Made by a program: the position numbers and the translations under genes. A model generated the notes under the pieces. The model was not told where the DNA came from and did no database searches. It worked only from the letters and a program-made list of their open reading frames with translations. Positions 25,665 through 35,147 of a stretch of 64,000 bases of DNA are shown here, piece by piece. Source of the DNA: Salinicoccus sp. Bachu38 (GTDB lineage Bacteria; Bacillota; Bacilli; Staphylococcales; Salinicoccaceae); contig NZ_CP138333.2 in assembly GCF_038561955.2 (NCBI RefSeq), forward strand, positions 992,001 to 1,056,000, in the 5' to 3' direction. Every line of letters starts with the position of its first letter. The first letter of the stretch is position 1.

Positions 25665-26435
25665 ATGATGACATTCAATGAAATAGAACAACGGATCAGA
25701 AAGGACAGGCATGCAAAGCGCGGACTTGAAAAATTCCGTGGGGCATTCCAGTCATTCGTCAAAAGGACCGGCATAACAATCGATGACGAGGGGCTGTATA
25801 TCCAGGCGTTCATGCACAGTTCCTATATAAATGATCTGCAGATGGACAAGATATACAATAACGAACGGTTGGAATTCCTCGGCGATGCTGTACTAGAATT
25901 GATGGTTTCAGATTATATATACAATCGCTTCCAGAGCCTGCCGGAAGGCGACCTGACCAAGCTCAGGGCCAATATAGTATGTGAACCCTCACTTGTAGTA
26001 TTCGCATCCAAACTTGAAATGCAGCCGCTGATCCTGCTTGGCAGGGGGGAGGAGAAGACCGGCGGCAGGGGACGCCCGTCGATCGTCTCCGACACATTCG
26101 AAGCGTTCCTCGGTGCCCTCTACCTCGACCGGGGGACCGACGAGGCACGGCAGTTCCTCGAACGGCATGTCTTTCCCGAGGTCCAAAACAGCGACTACAA
26201 CGCGGTCATCGACTACAAGACGGGACTTCAGGAGAAGATGCACAAGACCGAGCGGAAAAGTGTGGAATATCAGCTGCTTGAAGCCACCGGGCCGAGCCAT
26301 GACAAGACGTTTGTCACAGGTGTATTTGCGGATGGCGACATGATCGGCAGAGGCGCCGGCCGGTCCAAAAAGGAATCGGAGCAGAAGGCGGCACAGCATG
26401 CCTTGAGTGAAATGGAGAATAGGGAGAAGCGCTGA
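25665..26435 (+). CDS. rnc: Ribonuclease III
   Basis: A double-strand RNA endonuclease that processes rRNA and regulates mRNAs. The signature NERLEFLGDAVLEL contains the Mg-binding Glu and Asp, and the second acidic site lies in DTFEAFLGALYLD. The C-terminal double-strand RNA-binding domain covers about 180-250 (AGRSKKESEQKAAQHAL). I placed the start at ATG 25665, five bases after GGGAGG; ATG 25668 is equally possible. Its stop overlaps the smc ATG. Confidence 0.95.
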   Translation: MMTFNEIEQRIRKDRHAKRGLEKFRGAFQSFVKRTGITIDDEGLYIQAFMHSSYINDLQMDKIYNNERLEFLGDAVLELMVSDYIYNRFQSLPEGDLTKLRANIVCEPSLVVFASKLEMQPLILLGRGEEKTGGRGRPSIVSDTFEAFLGALYLDRGTDEARQFLERHVFPEVQNSDYNAVIDYKTGLQEKMHKTERKSVEYQLLEATGPSHDKTFVTGVFADGDMIGRGAGRSKKESEQKAAQHALSEMENREKR

Positions 26436-29400
26436 TGGTATATTTGAAGGCAATAGAAGCACACGGTTTCAAATCATTTGCGGATAAGGTGAACATCAAA
26501 TTCGATGCCGGCGTCACTGCAGTGGTCGGCCCCAACGGCAGCGGGAAAAGCAACATCACCGATGCGATACGCTGGGTGCTGGGTGAGCAGTCCGCCCGCT
26601 CCATCCGCGGCGTCAAGATGGAGGATGTCATATTCAACGGTACATCGGGCAGGAAGCCGATGAATTTTGCGTTCGTCAGGCTGGTGCTCGACAACCGTTC
26701 GAAGACACTCCAGCTCGATGCGGAAGAAGTGCACATCACACGGAAACTCTACCGCAATGGTGACAGTGAATACTACATCAATAATGAGAAGAGCCGCCTC
26801 AAGGAGATCAATGAGCTTTTCCTGGATTCCGGTCTCGGCAGGAACGCATACAACATCATTTCACAGGGCGAAGTGGACGAGGTGCTGAAGGCGAAGCCCG
26901 ACCAGCGTCGCGGGCTCATCGAAGAGGCTGCAGGGGTGATGAAGTACAAGCTGCGCAAAAAGGAGTCCGAGAAACGGCTTGAAGATACGGCAGCAAACCT
27001 CAGCCGCGTCCACGACATCATCCATGAACTCGAATCGAGGGTGGGCAGGCTGGAGAAGGAAAGTGCAAATGCCAAGGAATACCTTGCCCTGAAAGAGGAG
27101 ATGCGCCATAGTGATATCGAAGTGACGGTCTATGACCTGAATGCACTGATGGGTCTGCTTGAAGCGGAGGAGAAGGCGCTTTCGGAAACGGAGGGGCATA
27201 TCGAACAGAACCGCCGGAAGCTTGCGGAAACCGAACGCCGCATGGCCGAAGTGGCGGAAAAAAGGGATGCCCACGACCGCCGGAACCGGGAGCTGAACCG
27301 TGAACTTGTGGAACTGTCCAAAAAACTGGAACAGACCAATGGCCGCATCGCGCTGTACAATGAACGCAGGAACAACCGGGGGCAGGCGAGCGAAGACCTC
27401 TCCCAGCGTCTGGCATCTGCAGAACAGCGCCGGGATGGCGTACGCGCCCGGCAGGCGGAGGCCGAGGAGAACCTCACACAGCTGAAACGTACAGCAGAGC
27501 GACTCGGACAGGCTTTGAAGGAGACGGAGAATGAACGCCGGGAGCTGCTCGAGGACCAGAGTGAAGAGATCGAAAAGCTGAAGGACCAGTATTATGACCT
27601 GATGGTCGAGAAGACGACGCTCGAGAATGAACATCGACGTGCAGAAACGGAGAAGGAGCGGCTGGATGACAGCATCCGCCAGAAGTCGGAACGTCTGCGG
27701 TCGCTGAAGGCGTCCCAGGAAGGGGAGACCAGGACCTCCAGGCAGCTTCAGGAGAAGCATGAAAAGCTCAAAGTGGAACTCTCTTCCACACGGACAGCCT
27801 ACAGGGAAGCGAAGGAAAGCCTGCAGGCGCTCGAGGCACAGTATGACAGGGAGAAGGAGAACCTGGATACGGCCAGACGGTATATAGAACAGCAGTCGTC
27901 GAAGCTTGAGATGCTGACCGCCATGCAGAACGAATACCGCGGGTACTATCCAGGCGCCCGCTTCATCCTCAAAAACCGGAAGGATCCGGATGGCATCGTC
28001 GGCTCCGTCGGGGAACTGCTTTCCGCAGAAAGCCGGTATGTCAAAGCACTGGATACGGCACTGGGGGCACAATCCCAGAACATCGTCACACAGGATGAGG
28101 ATAGTGCCAAGCGCGCCATAAGGCGCCTGAAGGATGCCAAAGCCGGCTTTGCAACCTTCCTCCCGGCCGACATCATCCGTCATAAGCACATCCATTCCGA
28201 TATCCGGGAGATTCTCAGCCGCTCGTCGATCGATGCGGAAGTGATGTCGGAAGTGGTCGGATATGAAGCGGATATAGACAACATCGTCTCCCATCTGCTC
28301 GGCACGACACTCGTCACCGCGACGGTGGATGAAGCGGCGGTACTGGCAAGGGAGATCCGCCATAGGCTGCGCATCGTCACACTGGATGGCGAGACGATCA
28401 TGCCCGGCGGTGCCATGTCGGGCGGTTCCAAAAACTCCAAAAGTTCCATCATCGAAAGCCAGCGCGAACATCTCGAAACGAAACAGAAGCTTGAAGCCTA
28501 CCGGAAGCGTACGGCTGAAATCGAAAAGTCCGTCAAGGCCCTTGGCGAAAGGCTGGCTGACCATATGGTGGAATATGAGCGGCTGGAGTCTGCGGGCAGG
28601 GAACTGTCTGAACAGAATGATGCAGTCGAAAGTGAACGCAGGCGTCTCGAATACCAGCTCGAGGCAAGGCAGGAGAACATATCGCTGCTCGAAGCGGAGC
28701 TCGAGACCCATGATGCTGCAGGCGGAGACGAAGATTATGCCGAACGCATCAGGAGAGCTGATGAAGCCCTTGAAGCGCTCGATGCACGCATCCGGAGAAT
28801 GAGTGCGTCCGACAAGGACAAGAAGGAGACGCTCCGTCAGCTGACGGATGAGAGCCGTGCCATGGAAAGGGAATACGCGACGGTCAGGGAGCGCCTTGCC
28901 CATGGCGAAGACGAAACGGAGCGGCTGGCCGCGGAACTCGAGGAGGCAAGCGGGCTGGTGGAGGATATCGTCAGCCAGCAGCGGCTGGTCGAACAGGATC
29001 TCGGCAGCATTGATGTGGATGCGCTGGAAGCCGAAAGGGAGGAACTCTCAGTCCGGGTCGAGCGCCTCCATGAAGCGACGGAAGAAGCGGCAACACTTCA
29101 GCATGAGATGAAAAGGGAGTATAATATACTGCAGGAGACAAAAGCTGCATATCTGAAACAGCTGGATGAGCTGCAGGAAGGACTGCGCCAGCATACCGGC
29201 AGGAAGGAAAAGCTGGACGTGCAGATCGAACAGAAGATCGAATATCTGTCGGAAACATACAAAACGACGTATGATAGGGCCAAAGAGGAATATCGGGACT
29301 TTGCCAATATCGATCAGAAGAGGATGAAGATATCCCTGAACAGGAAGAGCATCGAAGAGCTTGGGCCTGTAAACCTCGGCGCCATCGAGGAGTTCGACCG

Positions 29401-29989
29401 GGTGAATGAACGCTACCAGTTCCTGAAATCCCAGGAGAATGATCTGCTCGAGGCCAGGGGCACACTGCTCGAAGTCATTGAAGAAATGGACGAGGCCGTG
29501 GCCATCCGCTTCCAATCCTCATTCGAACAGATCAACCAGCATTTCGGTGAAGTATTCAGCACAATGTTCGGCGGCGGTCAGGCGGAACTCAGGTTGACCG
29601 AACCCGGAAACTATCTGGAGTCGGGGGTCGAAATCTATGCACAGCCACCGGGCAAGAAGCTGTCCACACTCTCCCTCCTGTCGGGAGGCGAACGTGCATT
29701 GACAGCCATCAGCCTGCTCTTCAGCCTTCTGAAAGTGCGTGCGAGTCCATTCATCATACTGGATGAAGTGGAGGCGGCACTCGATGAAGCGAACGTCATC
29801 CGCTATGCCCGGTATCTGAAGCAGCTGGCCTCAGACACCCAGTTCATCGTCATCACCCACCGCAAGGGGACGATGGAGGAGAGCGACCGGCTGTTTGGCG
29901 TGACGATGCAGGAACGCGGCGTGAGCCAGCTGATCAGCGTGGATCTGAAAGAATACGAAGATAATATCAGAGAGGAAGAGACAGTGTGA
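26435..29989 (+). CDS. smc: Chromosome segregation protein SMC
   Basis: The condensin ATPase that organises sister chromosomes with ScpA and ScpB. In 1184 residues: N-terminal Walker A GPNGSGKSN (32-40), a long coiled coil (about 170-500), a hinge around 510-660 with glycine-rich MPGGAMSGGS, a second coiled coil (about 670-1000), then the ABC signature LSGGERALTA (about 1083) and Walker B IILDEVEAALDEAN. The length is usual. It starts on the last base of the rnc stop and overlaps ftsY. Confidence 0.98.
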   Translation: MVYLKAIEAHGFKSFADKVNIKFDAGVTAVVGPNGSGKSNITDAIRWVLGEQSARSIRGVKMEDVIFNGTSGRKPMNFAFVRLVLDNRSKTLQLDAEEVHITRKLYRNGDSEYYINNEKSRLKEINELFLDSGLGRNAYNIISQGEVDEVLKAKPDQRRGLIEEAAGVMKYKLRKKESEKRLEDTAANLSRVHDIIHELESRVGRLEKESANAKEYLALKEEMRHSDIEVTVYDLNALMGLLEAEEKALSETEGHIEQNRRKLAETERRMAEVAEKRDAHDRRNRELNRELVELSKKLEQTNGRIALYNERRNNRGQASEDLSQRLASAEQRRDGVRARQAEAEENLTQLKRTAERLGQALKETENERRELLEDQSEEIEKLKDQYYDLMVEKTTLENEHRRAETEKERLDDSIRQKSERLRSLKASQEGETRTSRQLQEKHEKLKVELSSTRTAYREAKESLQALEAQYDREKENLDTARRYIEQQSSKLEMLTAMQNEYRGYYPGARFILKNRKDPDGIVGSVGELLSAESRYVKALDTALGAQSQNIVTQDEDSAKRAIRRLKDAKAGFATFLPADIIRHKHIHSDIREILSRSSIDAEVMSEVVGYEADIDNIVSHLLGTTLVTATVDEAAVLAREIRHRLRIVTLDGETIMPGGAMSGGSKNSKSSIIESQREHLETKQKLEAYRKRTAEIEKSVKALGERLADHMVEYERLESAGRELSEQNDAVESERRRLEYQLEARQENISLLEAELETHDAAGGDEDYAERIRRADEALEALDARIRRMSASDKDKKETLRQLTDESRAMEREYATVRERLAHGEDETERLAAELEEASGLVEDIVSQQRLVEQDLGSIDVDALEAEREELSVRVERLHEATEEAATLQHEMKREYNILQETKAAYLKQLDELQEGLRQHTGRKEKLDVQIEQKIEYLSETYKTTYDRAKEEYRDFANIDQKRMKISLNRKSIEELGPVNLGAIEEFDRVNERYQFLKSQENDLLEARGTLLEVIEEMDEAVAIRFQSSFEQINQHFGEVFSTMFGGGQAELRLTEPGNYLESGVEIYAQPPGKKLSTLSLLSGGERALTAISLLFSLLKVRASPFIILDEVEAALDEANVIRYARYLKQLASDTQFIVITHRKGTMEESDRLFGVTMQERGVSQLISVDLKEYEDNIREEETV

Positions 29990-31110
29990 GCTTTTTAAAA
30001 CGACTGAAAGATAAATTCCAGCCCAAAACCGATCAGCCCCAATCTGAAGAACAGGAATCGCTCGCGTCCCAGAGCGAAGCCCTGGATGACGGGCTGATCA
30101 GCATAGAAGAGTTCGAGGAATGGGAACAGGAGCAGATCGGCTATAAATTCAAGGCCGGACTCGAAAAGAGCCGGGAGAAGTTCCAGAATGAAATCAATGA
30201 ACTGATGGCGCGCTACCGTACAGTCGATGAAGATTTCTTCGAAGCCTTGGAAGAAGTGCTGATTTCGGCCGACGTCGGCTTCAATACGGTGATGGAGCTC
30301 ACCGATGAACTCCGTCACGAGGCGAAGGTGAAGAACATTACGGAAACTGCCGATCTCAGGGAGACGATCGTCGAAAAGATGGTCGAAATCTATGAGCGCA
30401 ATGACGACCTGCCCGAAACGGTGAATATGCAGGAAGATGAACTCACTGTCATCCTCGTCGTCGGTGTCAACGGCGTCGGTAAGACGACGAGCATCGGCAA
30501 GCTTGCCCACAAGTACAGGCAGGAAGGCAAAAGTGTCATGCTGGCCGCCGGGGACACATTCCGTGCAGGGGCGATCAACCAGCTGCAGATATGGGGTGAC
30601 CGTGTCGGCGTCGATGTCATCCGCCAAGCGGAGGGCAGTGATCCCGCAGCGGTGATGTTCGATGCCGTCAATGCAGCGAAAAAACGCAACGCGGATGTGC
30701 TGATCTGCGATACCGCCGGTCGTCTCCAGAATAAGGGCAACCTGATGAATGAGCTGTCAAAAATCAAGAAGGTCATCCAGAAAGTCGTTCCAAGCGCACC
30801 GCATGAATCCCTGCTCGTACTGGATGCGACGACCGGGCAGAATGCGCTGAGCCAGGCAAAGGCATTCAAGGAGGTCACGGACGTTTCAGGCATCGTCCTG
30901 ACCAAGCTCGACGGTACGGCCAAGGGGGGCATCGTCCTTGCGATCAAGAACGAACTGGGCATCCCGGTGAAGTTCGTCGGCCTCGGCGAGCAGCTGGATG
31001 ATCTCCAGGAATTCAGTGCCGAGAACTATGTATACGGACTGTTTGCCGATATGATCTCCAATGCCGCGGAGGAAGCGGACGCCAAAGAGGAAGGTGACAG
31101 GAGTGATTGA
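29986..31110 (+). CDS. ftsY: Signal recognition particle receptor FtsY
   Basis: The membrane-associated SRP GTPase that docks ribosome-nascent chain complexes. Of 374 residues, the first ~65 form a short acidic A domain; the NG domain has P loop [10 protein letters not shown] (about 160), DTAGR, and [10 protein letters not shown]. The start is GTG overlapping the smc stop (GTGA). Its closest neighbours in the operon, ylxM and ffh, belong to the same targeting system. Confidence 0.97.
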   Translation: MSFLKRLKDKFQPKTDQPQSEEQESLASQSEALDDGLISIEEFEEWEQEQIGYKFKAGLEKSREKFQNEINELMARYRTVDEDFFEALEEVLISADVGFNTVMELTDELRHEAKVKNITETADLRETIVEKMVEIYERNDDLPETVNMQEDELTVILVVGVNGVGKTTSIGKLAHKYRQEGKSVMLAAGDTFRAGAINQLQIWGDRVGVDVIRQAEGSDPAAVMFDAVNAAKKRNADVLICDTAGRLQNKGNLMNELSKIKKVIQKVVPSAPHESLLVLDATTGQNALSQAKAFKEVTDVSGIVLTKLDGTAKGGIVLAIKNELGIPVKFVGLGEQLDDLQEFSAENYVYGLFADMISNAAEEADAKEEGDRSD

Positions 31111-31438
31111 GGGTCTCGAGCGCACGATGCGCATGAACTATCTCTATGACTTCTATCATACGCTGCTGACGGACAAGCAGCGCAAGTATATAGAACTCTA
31201 CTATCTGGAGGATTTCGCCTTCAGTGAGATCGCCGAAGAACTTGAAGTGACAAGGCAGGCGGTATATGATAATTTAAAGCGGTCGAAGGATCTCCTGGAG
31301 CACTATGAGGAGAATCTGGGCATGTATAAAAATTTTGTGTCGAGACAGTCCCTGATGAAACGTCTGAGGGAGAAGCTTGACCATTACGGAGATAAAGAAA
31401 TCGCAATAATTTTAGATGAGCTTGAAGCGCTCGATTAG
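31103..31438 (+). CDS. ylxM: YlxM/p13-family helix-turn-helix protein
   Basis: A 111-residue sigma-4-like helix-turn-helix protein found next to ffh throughout Firmicutes. [18 protein letters not shown] and [13 protein letters not shown] are the family marks. It is thought to help SRP function, and streptococcal YlxM binds Ffh and the SRP RNA. The start I prefer is GTG 31103, overlapping the end of ftsY and preceded by AGGTGACAGGA; ATG 31127 would give a shorter form. Confidence 0.9.
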   Translation: MIEGLERTMRMNYLYDFYHTLLTDKQRKYIELYYLEDFAFSEIAEELEVTRQAVYDNLKRSKDLLEHYEENLGMYKNFVSRQSLMKRLREKLDHYGDKEIAIILDELEALD

Positions 31439-31450
31439 GAGGAGAAGATT

Positions 31451-32797
31451 ATGGCTTTTGAAGGTTTAGGAGAACGCCTCCAAGCGACAATGGACCGCAT
31501 AAAGAGCAAGGGGAAGGTCACAGAATCCGATGTGAAGGTGATGATGCGTGAAGTCCGTCTTGCACTGCTCGAAGCAGACGTCAACTTCAAGGTCGTCAAG
31601 CAGTTCGTCAACCAGGTGAAGGAGCGGGCACTGGGGTCGGACGTGATGCAGTCGCTGACTCCCGGCCAGCAGGTCATCAAGATCGTCAAGGAAGAGCTGA
31701 CCGAGCTGATGGGTGGAGAGAACCAGAAGATCACCCTCGCTAACAAGCCGCCGACCGTCATCATGATGGTGGGCCTGCAGGGTGCAGGTAAAACGACGAC
31801 AGCAGGGAAACTCGCCCTGCATCTGCGCAAGAATTTCAACAAGAAGCCGATGCTCGTGGCCGGCGATATCTATCGTCCCGCAGCCATCGATCAGCTGGAG
31901 ACTGTCGGCAGGCAGATCGACGTACCGGTGTTCTCACTTGGAGACCAGGTCAAGCCGCAGCAGATCGTCACAGAAGCGATGGATCATGCCAAGGCGGAGC
32001 ATCTGGATACGGTCATCATCGATACGGCAGGCCGTTTGCATATCGATGAGAACCTCATGAATGAACTCAAGGACATCAAGAAGATAGCAGATCCGCATGA
32101 AATCATGCTCGTCGTCGATGCGATGACCGGGCAGGATGCCGTCAACGTTGCAGAATCGTTCAATGAACTGCTCGACATCACGGGCGTCACGTTGACGAAA
32201 CTCGACGGGGATACACGTGGTGGGGCAGCGCTCTCCATCCGTTCCGTCACTGAGAAGCCGATCAAATTCGTCGGTATGTCGGAGAAGATGGATGGACTGG
32301 AAGCATTCCACCCGGATCGCATGGCTCAGCGCATACTCGGCATGGGCGATGTGCTCTCCATCATCGAGAAGGCCCAGGCGAATGTGGACGAAACGGATCA
32401 GAAGGAGCTCGAGAAGAAGATCAAGGACCAGAGCTTCACACTGGATGATTTCCTGGCCCAGATGGACCAGGTGAAGGATCTCGGCCCGCTGGATGAACTG
32501 CTGAAGATGATGCCTGGGGCCAACAAGATCAAGGGGCTCGACAAGATGCAGATGAGCGGCAAGGAAATCGATCACGTCCAGGCGATCATCCGCTCCATGA
32601 CGATGCAGGAGCGTGAAAACCCATCCGTCATCAATGCAAGCCGCAAGAAAAGGATAGCGAGAGGTTCGGGCCGCAGTCTGCAGGAAGTCAACCGTCTGCT
32701 CAAGCAGTTCAACGAGATGAAGAAGATGATGAAGCAGATGACCAGTCAGAAGGGCAAGAAGAAGAATCCATTCGGAAACATGGGCTTGCCGTTCTAA
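31451..32797 (+). CDS. ffh: Signal recognition particle protein Ffh
   Basis: The SRP54 GTPase that binds signal peptides on the ribosome together with the 4.5S/6S RNA. The 448 residues hold an N domain, a G domain with GLQGAGKTTTAGKLA (about 107), DTAGR and TKLDGDTRGG, and a methionine-rich M domain (about 300-448) with SGKEIDHV and RRIARGSGR-type RNA-binding sequence. TAGGAGGAG precedes the ATG. A terminator follows. Confidence 0.98.
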   Translation: MAFEGLGERLQATMDRIKSKGKVTESDVKVMMREVRLALLEADVNFKVVKQFVNQVKERALGSDVMQSLTPGQQVIKIVKEELTELMGGENQKITLANKPPTVIMMVGLQGAGKTTTAGKLALHLRKNFNKKPMLVAGDIYRPAAIDQLETVGRQIDVPVFSLGDQVKPQQIVTEAMDHAKAEHLDTVIIDTAGRLHIDENLMNELKDIKKIADPHEIMLVVDAMTGQDAVNVAESFNELLDITGVTLTKLDGDTRGGAALSIRSVTEKPIKFVGMSEKMDGLEAFHPDRMAQRILGMGDVLSIIEKAQANVDETDQKELEKKIKDQSFTLDDFLAQMDQVKDLGPLDELLKMMPGANKIKGLDKMQMSGKEIDHVQAIIRSMTMQERENPSVINASRKKRIARGSGRSLQEVNRLLKQFNEMKKMMKQMTSQKGKKKNPFGNMGLPF

Positions 32798-32802
32798 AAT
32801 CG

Positions 32803-32839
32803 AAACTCTGTAAAGGAAAAGGTCTTTACAGAGTTTTTT
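32803..32839 (+). terminator. Terminator after ffh
   Basis: AACTCTGTAAAG and CTTTACAGAGTT form a 12-bp stem with an eight-base loop, followed by six T. The 3' arm also holds the -35 element of the rpsP promoter. Confidence 0.92.
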
Positions 32840-32853
32840 CTATCTGTTATAGT
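32825..32853 (+). promoter_or_regulatory. Promoter of the rpsP operon
   Basis: TTTACA (32825-32830), a 17-base spacer and TATAGT (32848-32853), the latter with an extended TG. The -35 lies within the ffh terminator stem. Confidence 0.65.
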
Positions 32854-32894
32854 AGTAAAAGTGAAATTGAGAAATTGGAAGGAGCTAATATAAC

Positions 32895-33170
32895 ATGGCA
32901 GTTAAACTCAGATTGACACGCATGGGTTCAAATAAGAAACCTTACTACCGTATCGTCGTTGCGGATTCCCGCAGCCCAAGGGACGGTCGTATCATCGAAC
33001 AGATCGGTTCATACAACCCGGTTACAAAAAATGATGACAACGTAACACTGGACGAGGACAAAGCACTTGAATGGTTGCAGAATGGTGCAAAACCAAGTGA
33101 TACAGTACGTAACATCCTCAGCCAAAAAGGTGTTATGGAACGTTATCATAATGCAAAGCACGGGAAATAA
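32895..33170 (+). CDS. rpsP: 30S ribosomal protein S16
   Basis: A 91-residue ribosomal protein. [20 protein letters not shown] at the N terminus, DSRSPRDGR and IEQIGSYNP are diagnostic of S16. TTGGAAGGAG precedes the ATG. It heads an operon with a KH protein, rimM and trmD. Confidence 0.98.
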   Translation: MAVKLRLTRMGSNKKPYYRIVVADSRSPRDGRIIEQIGSYNPVTKNDDNVTLDEDKALEWLQNGAKPSDTVRNILSQKGVMERYHNAKHGK

Positions 33171-33176
33171 TCCCGG

Positions 33177-33404
33177 ATGAAACAATTGCTTCAAACAATT
33201 CTTGAACCGATGCTTGAACATCCCGAGGCGCTTGAGATCGAAGTGGAGGAAACGAAATACAACGTTTCCTATAAGATCAGGGTCCATGAGGACGATGTCG
33301 GCCGTGTGATCGGCAAGCGTGGCCGCATGATCAAGGCGGTGCGCACAATCATGTCGAATGCGAATCACGGCAGTTCAAAGAAAGTGTTTGTTGATGTCGA
33401 TTAG
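33177..33404 (+). CDS. khpA: KH-domain RNA-binding protein (KhpA/YlqC-like)
   Basis: A 75-residue single KH domain. The RNA-binding loop reads GRVIGKRGRMIKAVRT, a clear GxxG motif. Family members (KhpA) pair with KhpB/Jag and bind RNA in Firmicutes, affecting cell elongation and division. It sits six bases after rpsP with no good ribosome site of its own, so translation probably depends on rpsP. The position rpsP-khpA-rimM is that of Bacillus ylqC. A terminator-like hairpin starts in its stop codon. Confidence 0.88.
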   Translation: MKQLLQTILEPMLEHPEALEIEVEETKYNVSYKIRVHEDDVGRVIGKRGRMIKAVRTIMSNANHGSSKKVFVDVD

Positions 33405-33429
33405 GCACACCGGGTGGTGTGCCTTTTTT
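33403..33429 (+). terminator. Terminator-like hairpin between the KH gene and rimM
   Basis: AGGCACACC and GGTGTGCCT pair around a GGGT loop, followed by six T. It overlaps the stop codon of the KH gene. With rimM starting 32 bases later and no clear promoter between, it may reduce but not abolish read-through. Confidence 0.85.
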
Positions 33430-33460
33430 GTATCATCCCATTACCGTAAGGAGGCATATA

Positions 33461-33955
33461 ATGAAAATCAGTATCGGCCGTCTTGTCAATTTCCATGGTG
33501 TCCGCGGGGAAGTCAAAGTGATGAGTGACTCCGATTTCGCAGAATCAAGATTCTCACCCGGCAGCACTGTGGAAGTGGACGGCACAGACTATATAATCGA
33601 AAGCTATCGCACCCATAAGAATTTCCACATGCTGAAGTTCGAAGGTGTTGGAAACATCAATGAAGTGGAGCACCTGAAGGGTGCTGAAATCATCCAGGAA
33701 GTGGATGCAGTGGAGATTCCCCTGGCTGAAGGGGAGTACCACTACCGGGAGATCATCGGGCTCGAGGTGAAGCTTGAGGACAGCCTTGAGGTGATCGGCA
33801 CAATTGAGGACATATTCGAGACAGGGGCCAATGATGTTTGGGTGGTCAAAGGCGAAAAGCAGTACATGGTCCCATATATAGAAGATGTGGTGAAGGATGT
33901 CGACCTTGAGCAGGGTCATGTCATCATCCATCCGATGGAGGGGCTGCTGGAGTGA
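33461..33955 (+). CDS. rimM: Ribosome maturation factor RimM
   Basis: Binds S19 and helps mature the 16S 3' domain. The 164-residue protein has the N-terminal RimM domain ([18 protein letters not shown]) and a PRC-barrel domain from about residue 95 ([18 protein letters not shown]). TAAGGAGGC supports ATG 33461; the frame is open earlier, but into the terminator. Its stop overlaps the trmD GTG start. Confidence 0.96.
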   Translation: MKISIGRLVNFHGVRGEVKVMSDSDFAESRFSPGSTVEVDGTDYIIESYRTHKNFHMLKFEGVGNINEVEHLKGAEIIQEVDAVEIPLAEGEYHYREIIGLEVKLEDSLEVIGTIEDIFETGANDVWVVKGEKQYMVPYIEDVVKDVDLEQGHVIIHPMEGLLE

Positions 33956-34623
33956 ACATTCATTATTTGACGCTGTTCCCTGAAATGTATGAAGGTGTGC
34001 TCGGCACATCCATCCTCGGGCGTGCGAAGGAGAAGGGCATCGTGGACTACCATACGGTGAATTTCCGGGACTATTCCGGAAACAAGCACAACAAGGTGGA
34101 TGACTATCCGTATGGCGGGGGTGCCGGAATGGTGCTGAAACCGGAGCCCGTCTTCAATGCGATGGACGCGATGGACCTCGAGAATCCCAGGGTCATCCTG
34201 ATGTGCCCGCAGGGCCGGCCGTTCGACCAGAAGATGGCCGAGGAGCTGAGCCAAGAGGAGGACATCGTCTTCATCTGCGGCCACTACGAGGGATATGATG
34301 AACGCATCCGTACGCTGGTGACGGATGAAGTGTCGATCGGCGACTACGTGCTTACCGGCGGCGAGCTGGCAAGCATGACGATGACCGATGCCATCGTGCG
34401 CCTGATCCCGGGCGTGCTCAGCCGTGAGGAAAGCCACCAGGAGGACTCCTTCAGCACGGGACTGCTCGAACACCCGCATTATACGAGGCCCCGGGAATAC
34501 CGGGGCATGGAAGTGCCTGAAGTGCTTCTGAACGGCAACCATAAGCTGATTGAAGAGTGGCGCCGTGAGGAAAGCATGAAGCGGACCCGTGAAAGAAGGC
34601 CCGACCTGCTCGAAGGCGAGTAG
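33952..34623 (+). CDS. trmD: tRNA (guanine-37-N1)-methyltransferase
   Basis: A SPOUT-class enzyme that makes m1G37 and prevents frameshifting. [15 protein letters not shown], the trefoil-knot segment [22 protein letters not shown] and IPGVL are all family motifs. The start is GTG overlapping rimM. At 223 residues it is some 20 shorter at the C terminus than the S. aureus protein as I recall it, but the catalytic core is whole. Confidence 0.96.
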   Translation: MNIHYLTLFPEMYEGVLGTSILGRAKEKGIVDYHTVNFRDYSGNKHNKVDDYPYGGGAGMVLKPEPVFNAMDAMDLENPRVILMCPQGRPFDQKMAEELSQEEDIVFICGHYEGYDERIRTLVTDEVSIGDYVLTGGELASMTMTDAIVRLIPGVLSREESHQEDSFSTGLLEHPHYTRPREYRGMEVPEVLLNGNHKLIEEWRREESMKRTRERRPDLLEGE

Positions 34624-34642
34624 ACAGGTTTCATTTTACCCG

Positions 34643-34671
34643 TTGAAAGCGCGGGAGTATTATGGTAATAT
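34643..34671 (+). promoter_or_regulatory. Promoter of rplS
   Basis: TTGAAA (34643-34648), a 17-base spacer and TAATAT (34666-34671). The transcript would have a leader of about 70 bases before rplS, beginning with a small GTGTC/GACAC hairpin (34679-34691). Confidence 0.65.
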
Positions 34672-34750
34672 TATACGAGTGTCAAGGACACATATACACA
34701 ATCATCCGCTGCTATGATGGGCAAGATAATTGGAAGAAGGAGAAGATAAC

Positions 34751-35098
34751 ATGTCACAGCAATTAATCAATGAGCTGACAAAAGAACAGCTTAAAACTGA
34801 TCTGCCGGACTTCAAAGCCGGAGATACAGTACGTGTACACGTACGTATCGTCGAGGGCTCACGCGAGCGTATCCAGGTCTTCGAAGGTGTAGTAATCAAA
34901 CGTCGCGGAGGCGGCATTTCCGAAACGTTTACAGTACGTAAGATCTCTTACGGTGTAGGTGTTGAGCGTACCTTCCCGGTACACACGCCTAAAATCGAAA
35001 AGATCGAAGTGACACGCCGTGGTCGTGTACGTCGTGCGAAACTCTACTACCTGCGTAACCTGCGCGGTAAAGCTGCACGTATCAGAGAAATCCGATAG
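34751..35098 (+). CDS. rplS: 50S ribosomal protein L19
   Basis: A 115-residue ribosomal protein. [34 protein letters not shown] and [14 protein letters not shown] are typical of L19. I chose ATG 34751, after AAGGAG; an in-frame ATG 21 bases upstream overlaps that site. It has its own promoter in addition to possible read-through from trmD. Confidence 0.98.
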   Translation: MSQQLINELTKEQLKTDLPDFKAGDTVRVHVRIVEGSRERIQVFEGVVIKRRGGGISETFTVRKISYGVGVERTFPVHTPKIEKIEVTRRGRVRRAKLYYLRNLRGKAARIREIR

Positions 35099-35105
35099 AA
35101 CCACG

Positions 35106-35143
35106 AAAATCGCCTGACAGTTTGACTGTCAGGCGATTTTTTT
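35106..35143. terminator. Bidirectional terminator between rplS and the yfhO-like gene
   Basis: AAAATCGCCTGACAG and CTGTCAGGCGATTTT form a 15-bp stem with a five-base loop and a T-run on the plus side and A-rich flank on the other. It can serve both converging transcripts. Confidence 0.92.
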
Positions 35144-35147
35144 CTGT

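Noticed and set aside
26861-28903. A 680-codon open frame on the minus strand inside smc
   Set aside because: It is antisense to a clear SMC coiled-coil gene, rich in improbable residue runs and lacks a ribosome site. Long antisense frames are common in GC-rich coding sequence.
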